A stretch of DNA of 64,000 bases from RYN-230 sp963713815 (GTDB taxonomy: Bacteria; Actinomycetota; Actinomycetes; Streptosporangiales; Streptosporangiaceae). The stretch spans positions 1 to 64,000 of the forward strand of contig CAVQNH010000030.1 in the NCBI GenBank assembly GCA_963713815.1, written 5' to 3'. Shown piece after piece: positions 1 through 9,303 of this stretch (its first letter is position 1; each line of letters opens with the position of its first letter). A program made the position numbers and the translations under genes. The notes beneath the pieces are model-generated. The model was not told where the DNA came from, did no database searches, and was given only the letters and a program-made list of their open reading frames with translations.

Positions 1-1
1 G

Positions 2-2555
2 GCTGCGCAGGAGCCTGAACGGAACGCTTCCCTGCCTCGGTGGGCCGATCCTGGCCTAATTCGCGCTCCGGTGATCGTTCCGCAGATCTGGAACGTTCCT
101 AATCGGAACGCCGACTTCACAGGGCGCGCAAACATCCTGGAAAGGCTGCACGACGAGCTGACGGGAGACGGCACTGCCGTTGTTCTGGCCCGGGCCGTCT
201 ACGGGCTGGGCGGCGTCGGCAAGACACAGGTCGCACTGGAATATGCCCATCGCTTCAAAGCTGATTACAGGCTGATCTGGTGGATCAACGCGGAACAGTC
301 ACTGGAAATAAGCCTGGCCCTCGCGGAGCTGCCGCCGGCTGGGTCTTCAGAGCAGTGATAATGCGGCCGAAGCGGCCGCGTCAGCCCTGGAGCAATTGCG
401 CCGTGACGTTGCCGGCCGGTGGCTGCTCATCTTCGATAACGCCGAGGACCCCGAGGATCTCGCCCCCTTCCTTCCAACCGGGCCCGGCCACCTCCTTATC
501 ACGTCCCGGAATCAGGCCTGGACTCGTCACGCCCAGCCGGTAGAGCTGGACGTCTTCAGTCGGCAGGAGAGCCTCGCGCACCTCACACAGCACGTCCCTG
601 GACTCGGGGCAGCTGATGCGGCCAGAGTGTCTGCCGTCGTGGGTGATCTACCTCTGGCGATCGAGCAGGCGGGTGCCTGGCTGGCGGAAACCGGTATGCC
701 CGCCGCTCTATACGCCGAATGGCTGGAAACCCAGACAACCAGCGCCCTAGGGCTGAACAAGCCGCTCGACTACGCGAAGCCCGTGGTCGCAGCCTGGAAT
801 CTGTCTATCGACCGGCTCAAGCAACAATCCCCCGCGTCGGTCCGGCTCCTGCAGATCCTGGCCTTCTGCTCGCCAGACCCAATCTCAGCGACTCTGCTCT
901 ACAGCGATGCGATGCTCGAATGTCTGCTGCCCTACGACGAGACTCTCGGCCAGAAGTTGGTCATCGGCCGGGTGATCCGGGATATCAGCCGGTTCGCGCT
1001 AGTGAAAGTGGATCAGGGTACGAGCTCGGTTCAGATTCACCGGCTGGTCCAGGCCGTGATCCGCTCGCAGATGACTGACGAGGAACAGGTTGGGGCGCGG
1101 CACGAGGTGCACAAGATCCTTGTGGGTGCCCGGCCTCGCCAGGGCGAAACGGACGATCCGGCGAACTGGTCGACCTACGACATCATCTGGCCTCATCTAG
1201 GCCCATCCGAGGCAGATGAATGCGACGATCCGCGGACCCGCCAACTACTGATCGACTGGGTGCGTTACCAATGGAAGCACGGTGAGTTCGAGGCCAGTCT
1301 AAGTCTGGGACAACGGCTGCAGACACTGTGGATCCACGGGTTGGGTTCCGATCATCAGCAGACGTTGCACCTGCAGTTCCAGATTGCCAACGTGCTGCGT
1401 TCCCAGGGCCGTCTCGGTGAGGCCCGGGACCTGGACACTTATGTCCTAGAACGGCAGCGTGCGGTGCTCGGGCCCGACCATCCACATTCCCTGATGACGG
1501 CGAACGGACTGGGCGCCGACCTCCGCGCGCTCGGCGACTTCCAAGAGGGACTCGCTTCCGACCAGGAGACCTACGAGAGCTTCAAGGAGCAGTTCGGCGA
1601 GGACTACCCGCGCACCCTGGGTGCCGCACACAACGTTGCGTGCTCGCTGCGGCTAGTCGGCGACTGCTTCACCGCGCGCCGGATCGATGAGGAAACGCTG
1701 GACCGCCAGCGGTCGGTGCTCGGCCTTGACCACCCCAGCACCCTGCAATCGATGGCCAGCGTGGCCCTGGACCTGCGGATGGCGGGCCGCTTCAGGGAAT
1801 CCGTGGATCTGCTGCAGGCGACACGGGGGAAATACCAGGAGGTCCTCGGCGATGACATGCTTGACACCCTGCGCGCGACGGACAGTCTCGCCGTGTCGCT
1901 GCGCAAGGCGGGAGACCAGGCCGACGCATTGAACCTCGGGCAGGATACCTACCAGCGGTACCAACGCCGATATGGCAGTGACGTGCCGGATGCTCAACGG
2001 TGCGCCCTGAACCTGGCGCGGCACCACGCGGTAGCCGGTGACGCACCGCGAGCCCTCGATCTGGTGCTCGGCGTCTGGGGCGCCTACCAGGCTGGGCTAG
2101 GAGATGATCACCCGTACACCTTGGTCGCCGGGAACAACCTGGCTAGCTACATGCGGACCCTGGGCCAGGTGTCGGAGGCGCTCGCACTAGCGGACGACAC
2201 GCTGACGCGAATGCGGCGCAAGCTTGGGGACCACCACCCACAAGCCCTGGGCTGCGCGGTAGGCCTGGCCAACTGCCACGGCGACTCAGGAGAACACGAA
2301 TTGGCCGAGGCACTGCTTTGCGAAACCATCGTTCTGCTCCGGGACGGCCTGGGCCGCGAGCACCCTGACGTCCTGGTCTGCGAGGCTAATCTCGCTATCA
2401 CCTGGCACGAGGCGGGGCGCACAAAGGACGCCGACGAACTCCTGGCCACGATTATGGACAGCTTGAGCCGGATCCTGGGCCCGCAGCATCCAGACATAAG
2501 GCTGCTCCAGGATTGGCGCCGGATTGATCTTGATCTTGAGGCTTTGCCGATCTGA
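2..2555 (+). CDS. fxsT: NB-ARC/TPR protein, FxsT-like, 5'-partial and frameshifted
   Basis: The reading frame is open from base 2, so the true start lies upstream of the window. It encodes a linker, then an NB-ARC-type P-loop (GLGGVGKTQ near base 210), then breaks near bases 330-333, where comparison with the second copy on the minus strand (16678-20629) indicates two bases missing or one extra. The downstream frame resumes with the Walker-B-like LLIFDNA segment, a winged-helix-like region and about ten 42-residue tetratricopeptide repeats with HPxTL signatures, ending LEALPI. STAND/NB-ARC proteins are nucleotide-dependent oligomerising switches. The FxsT type normally accompanies FxSxx-COOH peptides, but none is visible beside this copy. 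Family assignment is firm; intactness is not. Confidence 0.8.
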
Positions 2556-2617
2556 TCGATCTAGGCCCTATCACCACATTGCACCAGGCTGACGGGTGAC
2601 ATGGAACGGGCGCGGCT

Positions 2618-3271
2618 ATGCTCCGGCCCATGTGCGCCGACCAGGAGTCGCGGTCCGGGACAGACCGGCTGCGGACGTTCGAGGAGATCTATGTCCAGGC
2701 GGGCCAGGACTTCGCGGCGATCCCGTGGGCCGCGCTGGCCCCGCACCCGGCCCTGGTGGCGTGGCTGGACCGGCAGCCGCCGCCAGCCGGTGACCCGGCC
2801 CTGATCATCGGGTGCGGGCTGGGCGACGACGCGGAGGACGCCGGCCGCCGCGGCTACCAGGTCACGGCTTTCGACCTGTCGCCCACGGCGATCGGGCACT
2901 GCCGGGACCGGTTTCCCGGGTCGGCCGTGGACTACCAGGTGGCGGACCTGTTCGAGTTGCCGGCCGGCTGGGCGGCCGCGTTCGCGCTGGTGGTCGAGAT
3001 CCGCACGTTGCAATCACTGCCGCTGTCGCAGCGCGCGGAGGCCACCGCGGCCATGGCGGCGACGGTCCGGCCAGGCGGACGGGTCTTCGTCCACTGCCTC
3101 GGCCGCGACGATGACGAGGTGCCAGCCACGCGTCCCTGGCCGGTGAGCCGCCACGAACTGGGCGGCTTTGCTGCGGCGGGCCTTAAGGAGACCGAGTTCG
3201 CCGACCAGTCCGCGACCCCGCGGAACGAGAGGACTTTCACGGCCGTGTATACGCGGCCGGGGCCAGACTGA
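2618..3271 (+). CDS. Class I SAM-dependent methyltransferase
   Basis: This 217-residue soluble protein has the Rossmann methyltransferase motif I (IIGCGLGDDAE, about residues 64-74), an acidic residue at the end of strand 2 (TAFDLSPTAI) and a motif-IV-like stretch ending VRPGGR. The layout resembles thiopurine methyltransferase-like (TPMT/TehB-like) small-molecule enzymes. The substrate cannot be read from sequence. An alternative ATG four codons downstream (2630) is also possible. It stands alone between the TPR gene and an alcohol dehydrogenase on the same strand. Confidence 0.75.
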   Translation: MLRPMCADQESRSGTDRLRTFEEIYVQAGQDFAAIPWAALAPHPALVAWLDRQPPPAGDPALIIGCGLGDDAEDAGRRGYQVTAFDLSPTAIGHCRDRFPGSAVDYQVADLFELPAGWAAAFALVVEIRTLQSLPLSQRAEATAAMAATVRPGGRVFVHCLGRDDDEVPATRPWPVSRHELGGFAAAGLKETEFADQSATPRNERTFTAVYTRPGPD

Positions 3272-3380
3272 CGCGGGAAGCGGGCCGGTCGAGCGGTGGC
3301 AGGCCGTCACCAGGGGCTGGTCCGCCGCGAATACCGGATCTAGGGTGACACTCAAGCGTCACCAATAGCCGGGAGGGTCA

Positions 3381-4493
3381 ATGAAGACCAAGGCCGCGGT
3401 TTTGCGCGGAGTGGGCCAGGACTTCGAGATCACCGAACTCGACCTGGATCCCCCCAAGGCCGGTGAGGTGCTCATCCGCTACGTCGCGGCCGGCCTGTGC
3501 CACTCTGACGAGCACCTGCGGCACGGCGACATCGTGCCCCGGTTCCCGATCGTGGGCGGGCACGAGGGCGCGGGAATCATCGAGGAAGTCGGCGCGGGTG
3601 TCACCCGGCTGAAGCCCGGCGACCACGTGATCTGCTCGTTCCTGCCCGTCTGCGGGCACTGCCGGTGGTGCTCGACCGGCAAGTCGAACCTGTGCGACCT
3701 GGGTGCCACCATCCTGGACGGCATGCTGCCGGACGGCACCTACCGGTTCCACCAGAACGGCGAGGACCTCGGCGGCATGTGCATGCTCGGCACGTTCTCG
3801 GAGTACTCGACCATCTCCGAGAACTCCGCCATCAAGGTGGACTCTGACCTGCCGCTAGACAAGGTGGTCCTGATCGGCTGCGGGGTGCCGACCGGCTTCG
3901 GCTCCGCGGTGCACGCCGCCGAGACCGAGCCCGGCGACACCATCGCCATCTACGGCATCGGCGGCATCGGGATCAACTCGGTACAGGGCGCCGCGCTGGC
4001 CGGAGCCCGGAACGTGGTGGCCATCGACCCGCTGGCCAACAAGCGGGAAGCCGCCGAGCAGTTCGGCGCCACGCACAGCTGCGCGAGCGCCGAGGAAGCC
4101 CAGGAACTGATCACCCAGCTAACCCGGGGCGTGGGCGCGGACAAGGCGATCGTCACCGTCGGCGTGGTGACCTCCGAGGTCGTGACCAGCGCGTTCAACG
4201 CGATCCGCAAGGGCGGCACGGTCGTGGTGACCGGCCTGGCCGACCCGACCAAGACCACCATCGAGCTGCCCGGCGCGATCCTGACCCTGTTCGAGAAGCG
4301 CATCCAGGGCAGCCTGTTCGGCTCCGGCGACCCGTTCGCCGACATCCCGAGGATGGTGGAGCTGTACCAGTCCGGGGACCTCAAGCTGGACGAGCTGATC
4401 ACGTCCACCTACACCCTGGACCAGGTCAACCAGGGCTACCAGGATCTGCTGGACGGCAAGAACATCCGCGGCGTCATCCTGTATGACTCATGA
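3381..4493 (+). CDS. NDMA-dependent-type zinc alcohol dehydrogenase
   Basis: This 370-residue medium-chain dehydrogenase has catalytic zinc ligands in GLCHSDEH (Cys near residue 38) and GGHEGAG. The four-cysteine structural zinc lobe is CGHCRWC plus a later Cys, and the nucleotide-binding loop is GIGGIGINSV. Sequence character and length match the actinobacterial NDMA-dependent alcohol dehydrogenases (Rxyl_3153 type), which retain tightly bound NAD(H) and often serve alcohol oxidation coupled to mycofactocin redox. The mycofactocin link is family knowledge; no mft genes are seen here. A good GGGAGGG ribosome site lies just upstream of the ATG. Confidence 0.85.
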   Translation: MKTKAAVLRGVGQDFEITELDLDPPKAGEVLIRYVAAGLCHSDEHLRHGDIVPRFPIVGGHEGAGIIEEVGAGVTRLKPGDHVICSFLPVCGHCRWCSTGKSNLCDLGATILDGMLPDGTYRFHQNGEDLGGMCMLGTFSEYSTISENSAIKVDSDLPLDKVVLIGCGVPTGFGSAVHAAETEPGDTIAIYGIGGIGINSVQGAALAGARNVVAIDPLANKREAAEQFGATHSCASAEEAQELITQLTRGVGADKAIVTVGVVTSEVVTSAFNAIRKGGTVVVTGLADPTKTTIELPGAILTLFEKRIQGSLFGSGDPFADIPRMVELYQSGDLKLDELITSTYTLDQVNQGYQDLLDGKNIRGVILYDS

Positions 4494-4535
4494 TCCGGCC
4501 GCTCATGACCGGGAAGCGTTCGTGAGCTCCGGAGG

Positions 4536-6450
4536 ATGACGCTGCGTACCGGCCCGCCGCCCGTCGTCGGCCTGCAGCGGGAGCGTGAAGTGCTCACCGT
4601 GGCCCTGGCGGCGGGCCTGGCACGTGGTGATCGAAGGACCGCCGGGCACCGGCAAGTCCACGCTGCTGCGCGACATCGCCCGGGAAGCCGGCACGGTCGT
4701 GGTATTCGCCGAGGGCAACGCCGAACTCACCCCGGCCCGGCTGATCGGGCAGTACGACCCCTCCCAGGTGCTCGCCGAAGGCTACGTCGCCGCCAGCTTC
4801 ACCGATGGCCCGCTGCTGGCGGCCATGCGCTCGGGTGCCCTGCTCTACCTGGAGGAGTTCAACCGGGTCCCGGAGGAGACCCTGAACGTCCTGATCACGG
4901 TGCTCACCGAGGGCGAGATCGCGGTCCCGCGGCTGGGCACCGTCCAGGCCGCTGACGGTTTCCGGCTGGTCGCGGCCATGAACCCGTTCGACGCGATCGG
5001 GACCGCGCGGGTCAGCCACGCCATCGCCGACCGGATCTGCCGGGTGGTCCTCGGCTACCAGGACGCCATCGCGGAGCGGGAGATCACCACCGGGGCCACC
5101 GGCCATCGCGGCCCGCTGACGGACTTCGCGGTGACGCTCACCCGGGCCACCCGGGAGCACCCCGATGTGCGGATGGGTTCCTCGGTGCGCGGCGCGATCG
5201 ACCTGGTCCTCCTGCTGGCTGGGCTGGTCCAGCTGCGAGGCGAGCCGCGGATGACGCGGGAGAGCGCCCGCGACGCCGCGTACGCGGCCCTGTCCGGGCG
5301 GATCCGGGTCGCCGACGGGTGCGAGCGGACCCCGGAGTCGGTGCTCGACGAACTGCTGGACGGGCTCTGGCCGGCCGGCTCGCCGGATCCGCTGCCCCCG
5401 CCGGACTCCGCTGATCCCGATGACTCCGGCGCGGGGTCCCTGGACGGCCAGGGAAAAGGTAACTGCCTGCCGCCGCCGGCGGCAGGCACCCGCCGGAATG
5501 GGCCGGGCCAGGACCAGCGCGGTCCGCCCCGGACCTCGGCGTCCGCAGCCCGCCGGGACCGGGCCCGGGGCGCGTCCCGGCGGAGCATCAGCCGGACCGA
5601 GCTGGCCGGGCAGCACTCCTCGTTCACCGATATCTCGCCCGGGCTGGGCCAGCTCGACGAGGAGGCGTTCGCCCGCCTGCTGGCCGATGACCCCGACGCC
5701 GCCGTGACCCTGCTGCCCGACCTGGCCCGGGCCACCGACCGTGAGCTGCGCGCCGCGGCGCGCCGGCTGGCCGCGCAGGTCTTCGTCCGGCTGGCCCGGG
5801 CCGGGCAGCAGCCGGCCCGGGGAACCCGCCGCCTCGGCCCCGCCCGGACCGAGGGTGATCTTGACCTGGACCGGACGCTCAGCCAGTGGTCAGGGCCCTG
5901 GCCGCCCCGAGGGGACGATCTGGTGACCCGTTCCTGGCGTGCTCATCGACGCGCGCTGTGCCTGCTCATCGACAGCAGTGGCTCCATGTCGGGCCTGGCC
6001 GTGGCCATCGCCGCCGTCGCCGCGGCGAGCCTGGTGCTGGCGGCTGACGGCCGGCTCGCTCCCGCGATCATTTCTTTCCGCAACGACGCGACCGTCCTGC
6101 AGGCCCAGGGTACGCACGGCGCGCCCGGGCCGCTGGTGGGCGAGCTGCTGGAACTCCGCGGACACGGGGTCACCGACCTGGCCGCCGCGCTGCGCGCCGC
6201 GGCCGCGCAGCTGGCCGCCGTGACCGCCGACGAACGGGTGGTGCTGCTGCTGTCGGACTGCCTGCCCACGGCAGGCGGTGATCCCGCTGGGGCCCTCACC
6301 GGGATCAGCCGCCTGCATGTGCTCTGCCCGCTGCCGACCGCGGAGTCAGAGCGGGCCGCGCATGCCCTGGCCCGTCGGGGGCATGGCGTGAGTCAGCCCC
6401 TCCGGACCCTGGCCGACGTGGCGCCCGCCCTGACCCGCGTCCTGTCCTGA
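4536..6450 (+). CDS. Fused MoxR-type AAA ATPase and VWA-domain protein (frameshift near 4612)
   Basis: The N-terminus (VVGLQREREVL) reads in the frame starting at 4536 and continues from about 4613 in another frame with the Walker A motif GPPGTGKST, the Walker-B-like LLYLEEFNR and sensor residues AAMNPFD. A proline/arginine-rich linker follows, then a C-terminal von Willebrand A domain with an intact MIDAS (LIDSSGSMS, near base 5970) and LLLSDC. MoxR ATPases act as chaperone-like metal-insertion or complex-remodelling machines with VWA partners. Here both are on one chain of about 638 residues, resembling the BchD-like magnesium-chelatase architecture. Only the N-terminal frameshift weakens the model. 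Confidence 0.75.
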
Positions 6451-6488
6451 GCGCTGTTCCCAGCCCTCTTCGCCAGCACTGGCCGCCG

Positions 6489-7283
6489 CTACGGCTCCAG
6501 GAAGGTGCTGAAGCCGTTGGCGGTGGAGTTCAGTGCACCGGAGTCAGCCTCGGTCACGCTCCCGGGGCCGGTCATGATCAGCCGCGAGGTGGTGAAGTAC
6601 CCGGAGAACGTCAACTTGGTGCCCTTGTAATTGGTCAGCTGGCCGCCGGTGAACGCGGCCACCTTGGACTGGGACGCCGGTGCGGTGAAGGCCGGCACGC
6701 TCCACGGGGTGTCGCCGAACTCGGAACCGATCCGGATCTCCTTGAAGGAGACCCCGGTTCCGATGTTCAGGGTGAACCCGGAGGTGGTGTGCGCGGTCAG
6801 GTCGTTCACGGTGAAGGTGAGGTCGCCATTACCGGTGTTGTAGAAGATCTCTTCCTGCACGGAATGCCCGACCGCATAGCTGACCGCGCCGCTGGTCCAC
6901 GACGCTGGCGTGCCCGCGCAGGTGTTGTTCGAGGTCGCGCACACCAGGGCGTGGGTGGAATTGTTGAACACCGCGACCGCCGGGCTGTACGGGCTGGTCG
7001 TGGTGGTATCAGACACCCCCAGGACGTAGACGTTGCCGCCTCCCCAGAACTGGACCGACTGGCCGAGGCCGGCGACGGAGGCGCTGTACTGGCTGGCGTT
7101 GCGCAGGTACACGGTGGCCTGCGCGTAGCGGAACTGTGCCCCGGTGAACTGATACCCGGCTTCTTCCTTGGTCGGCGTGACCGGACCGGTGGCGGCGCTG
7201 GCCGCGGTGGCTGCTAAGCCGGCCGGCAGAGCCAGTGCCGCCGCAGCCGCGGCGAGGGCAAAGAACCTGGTAAGCCTCGACAT
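6489..7283 (-). CDS. Secreted beta-rich protein of unknown function
   Basis: A 264-residue protein with a clear Sec signal peptide: basic MSRLTRF start, hydrophobic alanine-rich core, cleavage expected after ATAASA near residue 31. The mature part is rich in Ser, Thr, Gly, Asn and aromatic residues, with one Cys pair (ALVCATSNNTC). The composition suggests an extracellular beta-sandwich. I see no catalytic motif. It loosely recalls the mature domain of the G1 peptidase at 13818 but lacks the NWSGY and FWVGIDG signatures, so no function is assigned. A purine-rich ribosome site (AAAAGGGG) precedes the ATG. Confidence 0.7.
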   Translation of the reverse strand: MSRLTRFFALAAAAAALALPAGLAATAASAATGPVTPTKEEAGYQFTGAQFRYAQATVYLRNASQYSASVAGLGQSVQFWGGGNVYVLGVSDTTTTSPYSPAVAVFNNSTHALVCATSNNTCAGTPASWTSGAVSYAVGHSVQEEIFYNTGNGDLTFTVNDLTAHTTSGFTLNIGTGVSFKEIRIGSEFGDTPWSVPAFTAPASQSKVAAFTGGQLTNYKGTKLTFSGYFTTSRLIMTGPGSVTEADSGALNSTANGFSTFLEP

Positions 7284-7357
7284 GGGAATCCCCTTTTCCC
7301 GGCGACCATTCAGGATCGTCGTTAACCACTGTCATGAAAGGCCTACCGCATTAGCGG

Positions 7358-7988
7358 TCAGGAGACCAGAGGGCCAATGCCTTTTCTTGGCTGTCCCGGC
7401 ACGCGCGGGGGACGGGGCGGGGGCACGCTGTCCAGCAGCTCCTGGGGCCGGTTCAGCCGGTCCTCACGTTGCGAGCGCATCGGCTCGGCGAGTTCCATGG
7501 ACGCGAAAGCGGCCGGCCAGTCAGCCGGGCTGTATCCCGCGGCCAGGTCGCAATGATGCAGCTCGACCTCGGCCAGCCGGCGGGCCAGCAGCTGCCCAGC
7601 CGGAGACGGCGCCGAGCCCGGGAGCCGGACGGGACCGCGCCCAGGCCTGATCGGGCAACTGCCGGGCCACGGTGCGCAGCGCCATCGCCGAGTCGGCCAC
7701 GTCCGCCACCAGGTCTTTTGCCTGCTGGGCCGCGCTCCGCTCAATATCGGCCTCGCGGGCCCCGGCGCTGGCGTAGGCCGGGCGGTCCGCACCCGTCCGG
7801 GCCCCGATCAGCAGGGTGCGCATCGCGTCGGCGCTCCGGGCCAGGTGGGCCAGGACATGCGCCCGGGTCCAGCCCGGCAGCAGGGACGGCTGCCGCAGGT
7901 CCGGCTCGGCGATCACCCGGGCCGTGCCGAGCAGCCGCTGCGTCGCGTCGTCGATCTGGTCACAAAGCCGGCGTTGCGCAGCGTCCAC
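7358..7988 (-). CDS. Mycothiol-dependent maleylpyruvate isomerase-like (DinB-fold) protein, frameshifted
   Basis: The GTG start at 7988 opens an N-terminal four-helix DinB/MDMPI-type domain with the characteristic LPGWTRAHVLAHLAR segment, which carries a metal-binding His in this family. Around 7600-7640 the frame breaks. The alternative frame then gives the typical continuation (LLARRLAEVELHHCDL) and ends at 7358. Joined, the product is about 205 residues. Family members use mycothiol as thiol cofactor, for example in maleylpyruvate isomerisation, but many are of unknown specificity. It is divergent from the membrane protein/regulator pair that begins at 8182. Confidence 0.65.
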
Positions 7989-8012
7989 CCCCCCACTCTA
8001 AGCAGTCTGATG

Positions 8013-8072
8013 ATCAGCGCGGTGCATCGTGTGTGCTGGGCGGCTGGGGCGCCCACAATGCACCGCGCTGAT
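8013..8072. repeat. 15-bp inverted repeat, dispersed palindromic element copy 1
   Basis: Two perfect 15-base arms (ATCAGCGCGGTGCAT, 8013-8027, and its reverse complement, 8058-8072) flank a 30-base spacer between divergent genes. The core GCGCGGTGCAT...ATGCACCGCGC recurs as an 18-bp inverted repeat at 58027-58068, so this looks like a small dispersed palindromic element rather than a gene-specific operator. Confidence 0.6.
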
Positions 8073-8102
8073 GGGGGGCAGAGCCCGCCGGGCGGGCCTT
8101 GA

Positions 8103-8140
8103 CTTTGTGTTGCAAAGCAAGCTAACTTTGCAACACAAAG
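8103..8140. promoter_or_regulatory. Double palindromic operator upstream of the regulator operon
   Basis: Two 15-base boxes, CTTTGTGTTGCAAAG (8103-8117) and CTTTGCAACACAAAG (8126-8140), are exact reverse complements separated by 8 bases. Each box is itself a palindrome of the form CTTTG-N5-CAAAG. Centre-to-centre spacing is 23 bp, about two helical turns, as expected for two dimers bound on one DNA face. The site lies about 40 bp upstream of the membrane protein/winged-helix operon, so autoregulation by the 8814-9122 product is inferred. Confidence 0.6.
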
Positions 8141-8181
8141 CCAAGGACGGGCTGGACGACGGGCAGGACAAGGGAGCCGAC

Positions 8182-8817
8182 ATGTCAGAGGGCGCGGACG
8201 CAGGTGAGGGAACGACCATGGATGTCCAGGAAGCGGCAGTGATCATGCAGGAGGCGGGCGAACGCGCCCAGCGCGAGTTCCGTCTCAGCTACCGGGCCAG
8301 CTTCATCGCCTGGGGCGTGATACTGCTGCTCGGCTACGGGTCAATGTGGCTGAACGTCCGGGGCCAGCACCCGTTCCATGGGGTCAATCCGGGGGCGTTC
8401 GCGGCCGTGACCCTGCTGGCCAGCGGATCAGCCCTCGCAGTTGCGGCCCAGTCCCGGGCCGAGTCGGGCGTCGGCGGCGCGTCGGCCCTGCGGCGGCGCA
8501 TCCACTCCCTGTCGCTCATCGCCGGACTCGCCGGGATGTTCGTCCTGGAAGGCGCGCTGTACCGGGCCGGCGCCAGCCGGGCCGTGATCGGCATCTTCGA
8601 GGCGGCAACGCCGATCCTGGTGGCGGGACTGTTCTACCTGGCCGGCAGCGCCGTGCGGCTGGACTGGGCCATGTGCGCTCTCGGCGTCTGGCTGGTGGCC
8701 GTGGCGGCGGGCGGCGCGTTCGCCTGCCCGGTGGGAATCTGGGCGGTCGGTTCGCTGGCGGGAGGCCTGGCGTTCTTGCTGGCCGGGGTCTTCGAGCCGG
8801 CGCTGCACCGCGCATGA
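8182..8817 (+). CDS. Integral membrane protein cotranscribed with a winged-helix regulator
   Basis: About 211 residues with a short polar N-terminus and some six hydrophobic helices (for example FIAWGVILLLGYGSM, IAGLAGMFVLEGALY and WAVGSLAGGLAFLLAGVF). No catalytic or transport motif is recognised. Two starts are plausible: ATG 8182 after AAGGGAG, and ATG 8218 after GAGGGA, where the sequence becomes family-like (MDVQEAAVIM). Its stop overlaps the next gene's ATG (ATGA), so the pair is translationally coupled. This membrane protein/regulator pairing is common in actinomycetes, with unknown role. Confidence 0.7.
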   Translation: MSEGADAGEGTTMDVQEAAVIMQEAGERAQREFRLSYRASFIAWGVILLLGYGSMWLNVRGQHPFHGVNPGAFAAVTLLASGSALAVAAQSRAESGVGGASALRRRIHSLSLIAGLAGMFVLEGALYRAGASRAVIGIFEAATPILVAGLFYLAGSAVRLDWAMCALGVWLVAVAAGGAFACPVGIWAVGSLAGGLAFLLAGVFEPALHRA

Positions 8818-9122
8818 GCGACGATGGACTCGACCCGGTTATCCACGCTCCGGCCCGGCTGCGTATCGCGGTGACACTGGCCGCACTGCCGGACGGCGAC
8901 AACCTTTCGTTCACCCGGCTGCAGGAACTGATCGGGCTCACGCCGGGCAACCTGATCACCCACTTGCGCAAGCTCGAGGACGCCGGGTACGTCACCAGCC
9001 ATAAGAACGGCAGCGGCGTCACGGCGCGAACCTCGGTCGCGCTGACCCACAGCGGCCGGGCCGCGCTGGAGCACTACACCACGGTGGTGCGGCAACTGCT
9101 CGACTCGGCGGAGAAGCCGTAA
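8814..9122 (+). CDS. Winged-helix transcriptional regulator (HTH_34/ArsR-MarR type)
   Basis: A 102-residue protein consisting almost entirely of one winged-helix domain: PARLRIAVTLAAL (helix 1), FTRLQELIGLTPGNLITHLRKLEDAGYV (helix-turn-helix) and a beta-wing with SVALTHSGRAAL. This is the compact DNA-binding family PF13601. It overlaps the upstream membrane protein gene by four bases and probably represses the operon by binding the paired CTTTG-N5-CAAAG palindromes at 8103-8140 (inference). No metal-binding cysteines are seen, so it is unlikely to be a metal sensor. Confidence 0.8.
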   Translation: MSDDGLDPVIHAPARLRIAVTLAALPDGDNLSFTRLQELIGLTPGNLITHLRKLEDAGYVTSHKNGSGVTARTSVALTHSGRAALEHYTTVVRQLLDSAEKP

Positions 9123-9178
9123 CCGTGGCCACCTGCCTGCGGGGGACCGTGGCTCCCGGCCTGCCGTGAACCGTGACT

Positions 9179-9214
9179 CCCCGCCGCCCGGGTAAATAGG
9201 TCCCGGAGGCGGGG
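9179..9214 (+). terminator. Hairpin downstream of the regulator operon
   Basis: CCCCGCC (9179-9185) pairs with GGCGGGG (9208-9214), and an inner CCGGG/CCCGG stem extends it. There is no clear T-run, as is usual in high-GC actinomycetes. It lies 57 bases after the 9122 stop and before the repeat-protein gene. Confidence 0.4.
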
Positions 9215-9303
9215 TTCTGCGGCGGGGGTTCCCTCTTGAACGGGGATGGATTTTTACTGATATATCCGCCGATCAGCCCAACCGACCGTTTTGATCAACC
9301 ATC

